Assembly: GCA_937967875.1 (NCBI GenBank)
Contig: CALBTQ010000810.1
Span: 1 to 11,622, forward strand
DNA length: 11,622 bases
Source: an uncultured Pseudomonadota bacterium
Lineage (GTDB): Bacteria > Lernaellota > Lernaellaia > Lernaellales > Lernaellaceae
Direction of reading: 5' to 3'
The position numbers and the translations under genes were made by a program. How positions within the stretch are numbered: position 1 is the stretch's first letter; each line of letters starts with the position of its first letter. This document shows, one piece after another, positions 6,470 through 11,622 of this stretch. The notes beneath the pieces were generated by a model. That model was not told the DNA's origin. It worked only from the letters and a program-made list of their open reading frames with translations, and ran no database searches.

Positions 6470-8740
6470 TTATCCGACCTCCAGTTTTTTCAGCTCCCGT
6501 TCGGCATTGTCGTTTTCCGGGTTGTATTGCAGCGCCTTCTGGAAATACTCGCGCGCGCGGTCCTTGCGGCCGACGCGGTGTTCGAGCATGCCCAGGAAGG
6601 TGTAGCCCTGGTCGAGACCGGGGTTGATCGACACCGCTTTTTCCAGCAGGTCGCGCCCCTGGGCGAGGCGCCCGGCGTCCTGCGGATTCTGCATGAAGGT
6701 CGCCCAGCCCAGGTAGGCGAAGTACTCCGCTTCTTTCGGGTTGAGCTCCAGCGCCTTGGTGAACAGCTCGGCCGCGCGCTCGAATTGCTCGTCGTGCAGC
6801 AGATCCTCGCCTTGCTGGAACAGCAGCTCGCTCTTGACCGCGTTGGCCATTGAAACGGTGACCTCGCTGGCTTCCTTGAGCGTCTCCTCGTCGCCGCCGT
6901 CCTCGAATTTCTCGAGCTCGACCTGCGTGTCGTCCAGATCGCCGACGGCCAGATCGCCCTGCACGTCCCACTCGATGTCCGGACCGACCAGCGCTTCCTC
7001 TTCGGGCTGGGCCACGCTGACGTACTTTTCCTCTTCCACATCGAAGTCCAGCTCGAGGTCGAGCTTGGCCTTTTGCTGCGCTTCGTCGCTGATGCGCTCG
7101 GTGGTCACGCGCTTGTCGAGCGACGCGTCGTATTCCTTGCGCTTCTCGGCGTTCATCAGCGTTTCATAGGCCGTGGTCAGCGAGCGGAAGATGCCGTCGC
7201 TCTTGGCTTTGAGCACTTCGTTGACGTCGTTGTACAGATCGTAGGGATGGTACTTGCGCGTCAGCGTGTGATACGAGCGCTTGATGTCCTCGACGGTCGC
7301 GTCGGTTTGTAGACCGAACATCTCGTAGAAGTTGAGCCGGTCGATGTCCTCGAAGAAGCGCGAGATGTCGCGGCGGAAGGTCGTCATGCGGTCGGCCTGC
7401 ACGCCTTCTTTGTCTTCGGCCAGCCGGCGCCAGGTCTCGCGGCGCTCGCGCCGTTCGGCGGTGTAGGCCGCGTGCGTCTTTTCGCTGCGGCTGCTGAAGC
7501 CCGGATCGCCCACGAAGCGGATCACCTCGATCAGCAGCAGGAAGTACAGAATCTGGAACGTCTCCGAGAGGCTCAGGTTGCTGCGGGCGATGATCTTGCC
7601 CACCGTCCGGTCGCCGTCGATGAGCTTGATGAACTTGGCTTCGTGGGGCTTGAACTGCATCTCGCCGCGATCGAGCATCGACTCGGGCACGCGCACCAGC
7701 CGTTGGTTTTTGTATTCGTTGAAGTACTTCTCCAACCGCGCCAGCGTGTAGAAGCGCTTGATGCCCTCGAAGATCACCGACATCGACTGGATGTTGAGCT
7801 GCATGCTTTGGTCGATGTCGTATTTGCCGGGGCGGAATTCGTACTCGCCTTCCTCCCAGGCGAAGATGCGCAGGATCTTCTCGCGGATCTGCGCTTCGAG
7901 CGCCTCGTACAACTGGTGCGGCGAAATCACGCCCATCTCCAGCAGCACGTTGCCCTGCTGCTTGCCGGTGGCCAGCATGCGTTCGAGCGAGGAGTTGTAG
8001 GACTCGACGGTGATCATGCCCTTGGCCACCATGAAGCGGCCCAGCGATTCGTTCGAGAGGTTCGAGGTGACGAACACCGGGTTGCCCTGGCGCAGGTAGA
8101 TCACCTTGCTGATGTGCTCGTGCATCACGCGCAACGCGCCGGTGCGGCGGAACTTGTGCAGGAAGTACAGCAGCTTGGGGAAGGGCGTTTCGCTCAGATT
8201 GCCCGCGGCGCTCAGGCGGCGCTTGGGCTCTTCGAGCACCGGTTTTTCGAGTTGTTCGGCCGTCGCTTCGGGAATGGCTTCGGCGACGATCTCGGCTTCG
8301 GAAACCGCTTCGGCGACGGCCTCGGCCATCGCGGGGGTCGGTTTGTAGGCGGCCGTCTCGGGCGCGCCCATCTCCTGTTGCAGTTTTTGCAGCACCTTTT
8401 CCAGTTCGGCGACGTTCACCGGCTTTTCGCTGTAGGCGTCGACGCCGACCTTGGTGCGCGATTCGTATTGCTTCTGGAACTGACGATAGACCTTGGACAG
8501 CACAATGGTGCGGACGTTCTCTTCGCCGTCGAGCTTTTTGATCGCCTGACAGACCTTCAAGCCGGTCATGCCGGGGATCAGCGCGTCCAGGATGATCAAA
8601 TCCGGTTTGAGTTCGGCATAGGCGCGGATCACGTCCGGACCGCTTTTCACCCAGTGCACCTGGTAGCCCTTGCCGGTCAGGAAGTCGTTGAGGACTTCGA
8701 ATTCGGCGTAGTTGCTTTCGCCGACCAGGACCGTTTTCAT
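6470..8740 (-). CDS. Protein A: response regulator with DUF4388, J-like and TPR domains
   Basis: A 756-residue multi-domain regulator. The receiver (1-120) keeps phosphoacceptor Asp52 (LIILDALIPG), Ser82 and Lys106-Pro107; the acidic site is E8/S9. It is the only one of the trio that plausibly responds to a histidine kinase, and no kinase is encoded in the window. An Ala/Glu-rich linker (126-175) precedes a DUF4388-type module (about 180-410) with the 24+5+24 tandem motif at 232-284. Residues 462-541 form a clear J domain, but HPD reads HPY (498-500), so canonical DnaK stimulation is unlikely. An acidic region (556-625) leads to TPR repeats (634-745). The ATG at 8740 is preferred: it overlaps the upstream stop (ATGA) and has GGAGGA (8749-8744) just before it. 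An in-frame upstream ATG or alternative start would extend into the previous gene without adding a domain. Confidence 0.87.
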   Translation of the reverse strand: MKTVLVGESNYAEFEVLNDFLTGKGYQVHWVKSGPDVIRAYAELKPDLIILDALIPGMTGLKVCQAIKKLDGEENVRTIVLSKVYRQFQKQYESRTKVGVDAYSEKPVNVAELEKVLQKLQQEMGAPETAAYKPTPAMAEAVAEAVSEAEIVAEAIPEATAEQLEKPVLEEPKRRLSAAGNLSETPFPKLLYFLHKFRRTGALRVMHEHISKVIYLRQGNPVFVTSNLSNESLGRFMVAKGMITVESYNSSLERMLATGKQQGNVLLEMGVISPHQLYEALEAQIREKILRIFAWEEGEYEFRPGKYDIDQSMQLNIQSMSVIFEGIKRFYTLARLEKYFNEYKNQRLVRVPESMLDRGEMQFKPHEAKFIKLIDGDRTVGKIIARSNLSLSETFQILYFLLLIEVIRFVGDPGFSSRSEKTHAAYTAERRERRETWRRLAEDKEGVQADRMTTFRRDISRFFEDIDRLNFYEMFGLQTDATVEDIKRSYHTLTRKYHPYDLYNDVNEVLKAKSDGIFRSLTTAYETLMNAEKRKEYDASLDKRVTTERISDEAQQKAKLDLELDFDVEEEKYVSVAQPEEEALVGPDIEWDVQGDLAVGDLDDTQVELEKFEDGGDEETLKEASEVTVSMANAVKSELLFQQGEDLLHDEQFERAAELFTKALELNPKEAEYFAYLGWATFMQNPQDAGRLAQGRDLLEKAVSINPGLDQGYTFLGMLEHRVGRKDRAREYFQKALQYNPENDNAERELKKLEVG

Positions 8741-9702
8741 TCGTCCTCCGCCGGATCCCACAGCCGCCGGCAAACCGCCGCGGCCAGCAACGGGATCATG
8801 ATTTCGTGATGTCCCACCAGGTTGATGCCTTTCCCTCCGTCCGCCGTCGGCCGATTAACCACGTTGGTCAGCGGTCGGTACTGCCGGATGAAATCAAAAT
8901 TGGCGGTCGTCAAATTCCGCAGGGCCACGCCCGCGTTGCGCACGGCCGAAACGGCCTTGAGAAACACCTCGGGCATGACCACGGCGCTGCCGACGTTCAA
9001 ATAGACGCCGTCCTCCAGCCGTCCGACCAGCGTGGTGAACGTCCGGAAGTCGCGCAGCAACGCCCGGCCGAGCTTCGCGCCGTCCAGCTCGGCGGCCATG
9101 TGCACGATGTCGGTGCCCAGCGCGACGTGCGCGGTGACCGGCACATTGTGATGATAGCACGCGGCCAGCACCGACTGATGACCGTGCGGCGGCTTGGCGA
9201 AAGCGATGTATCGCGCGGCCGCCTCGCCCAGCCCCAGGTCCAGTTCCTCGGCTAGATCGACCATCGCGACGAAGGCCTCGGCCGTCTGCTTGCTCATGCC
9301 GAACGATCCCCGGCCCAGCACCGCGCCCACGTCCTCGCTGGTGAAGCCGGCCGCGGCGATCTCGAAATCGTGAATGATGAACGCACCGTTGATGCTCACC
9401 GCCGTGACGATGTCCCGCGCGATCAGATCGGCGATGATCGGCCCCAAACCGACCTTCACCGTGTGCGCGCCCATCGCCAGGTGCACCGCCCGCTGGCCGC
9501 TGCGCGCCGCGACGATCGCCTCGACCAGATCGCGCAGATCCTGCCCGGCCAGGATGCGGGGCAGGCGGTCGAACCAGTCGGCGAACGACGAATCGCCGTG
9601 CGTGGGCTGGCCGAAGTCGGCCGTGGTCACCTTGCCGCCGCGCGCGGTGAGATCCTCGCGCGTCAGTTGTGAAAAGTCGAAGGGCGGCACGCGGTCGCTC
9701 AC
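8737..9702 (-). CDS. Conserved protein of unknown function, coupled to gmhA
   Basis: A 321-residue soluble protein with no signal peptide or membrane segment. I do not securely recognise the family. It has enzyme-like conserved-looking patches: MGAH (77-80), NGAFIIHDFE (105-114), GTDIVHM (196-202), LNVGSAVVMPEVFLKA (235-250) and GHHEIMIPLLAAA (297-309). Repeated His, Asp and Glu plus Gly-rich turns suggest a metal- or nucleotide-dependent enzyme. A distant deoxyhypusine-synthase-like fold crossed my mind, but I cannot support it from motifs. The start is GTG: it overlaps the gmhA stop as GTGA and has GGAGGA (9711-9706) three bases upstream. The longer frame starting at 9816 would run about 118 bases into gmhA with a low-complexity, unlikely N-terminus. 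Tight coupling to gmhA hints at heptose or envelope-sugar metabolism. Confidence 0.8.
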   Translation of the reverse strand: MSDRVPPFDFSQLTREDLTARGGKVTTADFGQPTHGDSSFADWFDRLPRILAGQDLRDLVEAIVAARSGQRAVHLAMGAHTVKVGLGPIIADLIARDIVTAVSINGAFIIHDFEIAAAGFTSEDVGAVLGRGSFGMSKQTAEAFVAMVDLAEELDLGLGEAAARYIAFAKPPHGHQSVLAACYHHNVPVTAHVALGTDIVHMAAELDGAKLGRALLRDFRTFTTLVGRLEDGVYLNVGSAVVMPEVFLKAVSAVRNAGVALRNLTTANFDFIRQYRPLTNVVNRPTADGGKGINLVGHHEIMIPLLAAAVCRRLWDPAEDE

Positions 9703-10283
9703 ATGTCCTCCGTCAACGTTTGCTCCACCAGGTCGACCCACAAGTGGCCGACCGCCTCGTGCACCTGCTGAATCACCGGCGTATGGTCCGACGGGGCCGA
9801 CAGCAGGTGATCGCACAAAGCGCGCATTTCGCCGCCGTCGCCGCCGACGAACCCGACGGTCACACAGCCGCGTTCGCGCGCCGCGCGCAGGGCGCGCAGA
9901 ATGTTTTCGCTACGCCCGCTGGTGCTGATGCCCACGGCCAGATCGCCGGGGCGGGCCAGGGCCTGTATCTGTCGCGCGAACAGATCGTCGAAGCCGCGAT
10001 CGTTGCCAACGCTGGTCAAAATCGACGTATCGGTCGTCAAGGCGAGCGCCGCCAAGGCCGGTCGCTCGGGCAGCAGATAGCGGTTGACGAACTCGGCCGC
10101 CCAGTGCTGTGCATCGGCCGCACTGCCCCCGTTGCCGAAAATCAGCACCTGGTTGCCGCGTCGCAGGGCCGCGACGGTGGCCGTCACCAGGTCGAACAGA
10201 CCCGGATAGCCCGCCTCGCGATATTCTTCCATCGCCGCCTCACTGCGGCGAAAAAACTCATCGGCCCGCGCGTGTTTGTTCAT
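9699..10283 (-). CDS. gmhA: Phosphoheptose isomerase (sedoheptulose 7-phosphate isomerase), SIS domain
   Basis: A 194-residue SIS-domain protein of the usual GmhA length. GmhA converts sedoheptulose 7-phosphate to D-glycero-D-manno-heptose 7-phosphate, the first step of ADP- or GDP-heptose synthesis for LPS core or surface glycans. Visible signatures are FGNGGSAADAQHWAAEF (49-65), TTDTSILTSVGND (83-95), GISTSGRSENIL (118-129) and the C-terminal IQQVHEAVGH (171-180). His60, Glu64, Gln172 and His180 correspond to the zinc-site residues known in E. coli GmhA. I chose the ATG at 10283. The longer frame begins with TTG at 10328, adds 15 residues outside the fold and has no ribosome site. The ATG itself has only a poor one. 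It is the first gene of the coupled operon. DiaA-like SIS proteins are the main alternative, but the zinc residues favour GmhA. Confidence 0.9.
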   Translation of the reverse strand: MNKHARADEFFRRSEAAMEEYREAGYPGLFDLVTATVAALRRGNQVLIFGNGGSAADAQHWAAEFVNRYLLPERPALAALALTTDTSILTSVGNDRGFDDLFARQIQALARPGDLAVGISTSGRSENILRALRAARERGCVTVGFVGGDGGEMRALCDHLLSAPSDHTPVIQQVHEAVGHLWVDLVEQTLTEDM

Positions 10284-10335
10284 CGGCAACCATATAGTTA
10301 CACTTCCGCTATCATGCCTTAATAGCAATTTTATT

Positions 10336-10365
10336 AGGTTACCGTGTGGGGCGGTAAGTTGTCAA
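10336..10365 (-). promoter_or_regulatory. Candidate promoter of the gmhA operon with overlapping palindrome
   Basis: On the minus strand a perfect -35 TTGACA (10365-10360) is followed after 18 bases by a weak -10-like TAACCT (10341-10336), about 50 bases before the gmhA ATG. The spacer holds an exact inverted repeat, TTACCG-N7-CGGTAA (10339-10357), a plausible repressor or activator site. The -10 is poor, so the call rests mainly on the -35, the position and the palindrome. The palindrome lacks a T-tract and is not a convincing terminator for the upstream gene. Confidence 0.4.
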
Positions 10366-10379
10366 ATGAAACCGATGGG

Positions 10380-11120
10380 TTAGCGCTCGAGGAGTCGCCC
10401 GATGGCGAAAGTCGCTCCCAAACGCAGAATGACCGGATGGGTCATGGTGACCTCATATTTGCCGTATGGATCTTCCAGATCGAAGGACGAATCGTTGAGC
10501 AGGTAGTCGGCCCGTAGCTCCACGCCGACCGCGCCGGTGCTCATCTGATGCAAATAGCCCAGGCCCGCGTTGAGCCGCCAATTGGGGAAACTGGCGTTGT
10601 CGGTGTTCGAATCGTCGCCGGTTTCCGTGGCCAGCTTGGCCGATTCCCACACGTAGCCCGCGCCGGCCAACGCGTAGATGCGGTCCGCGCCGGACAGGAA
10701 GTACCGCACGTAGTTGGTGGAAATCGACAGTGCATTCAGCGCCAGCGTCGAGTTGCCGGAATATTCATCGACGTTGTCGGAAACGTCCTGCTTCCATTCC
10801 ATGGCCAGCACGTCGTAGCCGGCCTCGACCATCAACGCGTTGTTGCCCCAGGCGGGGATCATGCTCACGTGCGCGGCGAAGCCCGGGAAAACGAAACGGT
10901 CGTTTTTGATTTTGTACTCGAAGTTGTCGTCCGACGACTCGGCTTCGGCGCTGAATGCGGGCATGTAGGCCAGTCCCAGCGACACCGACAAAAATCCAGA
11001 GACGTTCTGACCCAGCGGCGTGTCGTTCATGTCCGGCCGCGACACCACCTGCGCCGATGCCGCGCCCGCGCCCGCCGCGAGCAACAACGCCGCCACCAGA
11101 AAGATCCTCATCACGCGCAA
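10380..11120 (-). CDS. Predicted outer-membrane beta-barrel protein
   Basis: A 246-residue secreted protein. Residues 1-23 form a classic signal peptide: a short basic start, the hydrophobic core IFLVAALLLAAGAGA, and a cleavage site after Ala-Ser-Ala before Gln24. The rest shows alternating hydrophobic and polar residues with aromatics typical of a small outer-membrane barrel, for example GFLSVSLGLAYMP, NALMVEAGYDV, ISTNYVRYFLSG, GVELRADYLL and a final strand LRLGATFAIGRL. Loops are rich in Asp, Ser and Asn. It resembles the OmpA/OmpW-like porin-family barrels in style, but I cannot assign a named family or substrate. The TTG at 11120 is taken as start because of a strong ribosome site; an ATG three codons later (11111) is the alternative. 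It is not coupled to gmhA, which lies 96 bases downstream. Confidence 0.8.
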   Translation of the reverse strand: MRVMRIFLVAALLLAAGAGAASAQVVSRPDMNDTPLGQNVSGFLSVSLGLAYMPAFSAEAESSDDNFEYKIKNDRFVFPGFAAHVSMIPAWGNNALMVEAGYDVLAMEWKQDVSDNVDEYSGNSTLALNALSISTNYVRYFLSGADRIYALAGAGYVWESAKLATETGDDSNTDNASFPNWRLNAGLGYLHQMSTGAVGVELRADYLLNDSSFDLEDPYGKYEVTMTHPVILRLGATFAIGRLLER

Positions 11121-11125
11121 GGCAT

Positions 11126-11134
11126 ACCCCCTTA
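11126..11134 (-). promoter_or_regulatory. Ribosome-binding site deciding a TTG start
   Basis: The minus strand reads TAAGGGGGT here, eight of nine positions matching the ideal TAAGGAGGT; the single change allows a G-U pair. The G-run ends 6 bases before the TTG at 11120 but 15 bases before the ATG at 11111, which favours the TTG as the real start of the outer-membrane protein. Confidence 0.5.
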
Positions 11135-11135
11135 A

Positions 11136-11150
11136 CCCGACGAAATCGGG
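11136..11150 (-). other. Small hairpin in the leader of the outer-membrane gene
   Basis: CCCGA (11136-11140) pairs with TCGGG (11146-11150) around a 5-base loop. It falls at or just after the predicted transcript start and directly upstream of the ribosome site. It could stabilise the 5' end of the message, but the stem is only five pairs. Confidence 0.3.
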
Positions 11151-11155
11151 CTTCG

Positions 11156-11184
11156 AATGTAGCCTCCCCGCGCCCGGGGGTCAA
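11156..11184 (-). promoter_or_regulatory. Candidate sigma70-type promoter of the outer-membrane gene
   Basis: On the minus strand TTGACC (11184-11179, five of six consensus positions) and TACATT (11161-11156, four of six) are separated by 17 bases. The transcript would start near 11149, giving a leader of about 30 bases that contains the small hairpin and the strong ribosome site. Confidence 0.55.
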
Positions 11185-11241
11185 GACAACAGATGGTTCG
11201 GTCGGTATCGGGCGGAATCCCCTCCGCGGCGCAGGGAGCGC

Positions 11242-11269
11242 TTGTGTCAGTTATTCATTTTATTATAAT
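11242..11269 (+). promoter_or_regulatory. Candidate promoter of the Asp-repeat lipoprotein
   Basis: A perfect -10 TATAAT (11264-11269) lies in an A/T-rich patch, unusual in this GC-rich window. A weak -35-like TTGTGT (11242-11247) is 16 bases upstream. The transcript would start near 11276, about 35 bases before the ATG, with GGAGGA at 11297-11302 as the ribosome site. It diverges from the promoter at 11156-11184, so the 190-base gap is a shared regulatory region. Confidence 0.55.
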
Positions 11270-11310
11270 ATCGCGGTATTCTTGGAAGGTTTTTTTGGAG
11301 GAAACAAGTG

Positions 11311-11577
11311 ATGCTGCGCACCCTGTCCTTTGTTTTATTGGTTGTTTTCCTGGTTGTCGGCTGCAATTGCGGCGATGACGACGATAGTGGCACGATCGAT
11401 GACGACGTCGATGACGATGTGATTCCCGACGACGACTCCGCCTCGGATGACGATTCTTCCCCTGATGACGATACCACCTCGGACGACGACACCCTCGATG
11501 ACGACACCCTCGACGACGATACCGGCGACGACGATACCCTCGATGATGACACAATCGATGACGATACCAGTGATGAC
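11311..11577 (+). CDS. Asp/Thr-repeat lipoprotein, 3' end missing
   Basis: The first 89 residues of an exported lipoprotein. Residues 1-17 are a hydrophobic signal sequence ending in the lipobox VVGC, with Cys18 as the expected lipidated residue. From residue 22 on it is almost entirely Asp, Ser and Thr, settling into five-residue units DDDTx (x = L, L, G, L, I, S) at 58-87. Codons vary between GAC and GAT and between ACC and ACA, so the repeat seems kept at protein level. Such acidic stretches could act as flexible, calcium-binding tethers for a distal domain, but that domain is beyond the contig end. GGAGGA (11297-11302) precedes it; a GTG at 11308 is an alternative start with slightly better spacing. 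The frame continues past 11577 only through adapter sequence, so the apparent basic tail is not real. Confidence 0.75.
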
Positions 11578-11622
11578 AGATCGGAAGAGCGTCGTGTAGG
11601 GAAAGAGTGTAGATCTCGGTGG
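11578..11622. other. Untrimmed Illumina sequencing adapter
   Basis: From 11578 to the end the sequence begins AGATCGGAAGAGCGTCGTG and runs on as the reverse complement of the Illumina TruSeq universal adapter as I know it. It interrupts the Asp-repeat exactly after the GAC codon of residue 89 and has nothing in common with the flanking composition. It is a library artefact at the contig end and should be trimmed. Confidence 0.97.

Noticed and set aside
4757..6853. 698-residue open frame on the plus strand, antisense to genes B and A
   Set aside because: It crosses the A-B junction, has no recognisable domain, and its composition is that of antisense translation of GC-rich genes.
7472..8809. 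445-residue open frame on the plus strand, antisense to gene A
   Set aside because: Same composition bias. The minus-strand frame has receiver, DUF4388 and J signatures, so this one is a shadow.
9703..9816. N-terminal extension of the unknown protein back to 9816
   Set aside because: It would overlap gmhA by about 118 bases and add a Gly/Pro/Arg-rich stretch typical of out-of-frame gmhA. The GTG at 9702 has GGAGGA and a GTGA overlap.
10339..10357. Hairpin TTACCG/CGGTAA as terminator of the outer-membrane gene
   Set aside because: No T-tract follows on the minus strand and the stem has only six pairs. A regulatory palindrome at the gmhA promoter fits better.
11247..11552. Ser/Val-rich open frame on the minus strand at the right end
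   Set aside because: It is the antisense of the Asp/Thr repeat (GAC/GAT read as Ser/Val codons) and has no start signal or domain.
11578..11619. Basic C-terminal tail of the lipoprotein frame
   Set aside because: It is translated adapter sequence, not protein.

Overview
This window looks like the end of a draft or metagenomic contig from a GC-rich, Gram-negative bacterium. A phosphoheptose isomerase (LPS/S-layer heptose pathway), an outer-membrane beta-barrel protein and a lipoprotein all point to an outer membrane. Multi-domain response regulators with DUF4388 (PATAN-like), J and TPR domains are most familiar from the former Deltaproteobacteria (Myxococcota, Desulfobacterota and relatives) and neighbouring candidate phyla. 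I cannot place it more precisely. The last 45 bases are not biological: they match the Illumina TruSeq adapter, so the real sequence ends near 11577.

Layout. 1-657 has no convincing gene. It is a patchwork of short palindromic intergenic repeats with one terminator-like hairpin. 658-2142 (minus) is glgA, glycogen synthase, with its own candidate promoter. 10283-2235 (minus) is a tightly packed five-gene unit read right to left: gmhA, an unrecognised conserved protein, then three paralogous regulators, called here A (8740-6470), B (6469-4445) and C (4448-2235). Its four junctions are a GTGA overlap, an ATGA overlap, a TAA directly abutting a TTG start, and another ATGA overlap, so translational coupling throughout is likely. 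11120-10380 (minus) is a predicted outer-membrane beta-barrel protein with its own promoter. Diverging from it, 11311-11577 (plus) is the start of an Asp/Thr-repeat lipoprotein cut off by the contig end.

The most interesting part is the A-B-C trio. All three begin with a receiver-like domain that aligns without gaps at the key positions, but the phosphorylation pocket decays differently in each. A keeps Asp52, Ser82 and Lys106. B has Glu at the phosphoacceptor and Arg for Lys. C keeps Asp but has lost the acidic pair and the Lys. All three carry DUF4388-type modules (two in C), and each module contains a 24+5+24-residue tandem motif resembling the MshEN/GspE-N c-di-GMP-binding repeat. A and B also carry J-like domains with broken HPD motifs (HPY and NPD) followed by TPRs. 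I infer a protein-interaction scaffold or signalling complex, with only A likely to be switched by phosphorylation, co-expressed with a heptose-pathway enzyme and therefore possibly linked to the cell envelope, motility or polarity. The function is not shown by sequence alone.
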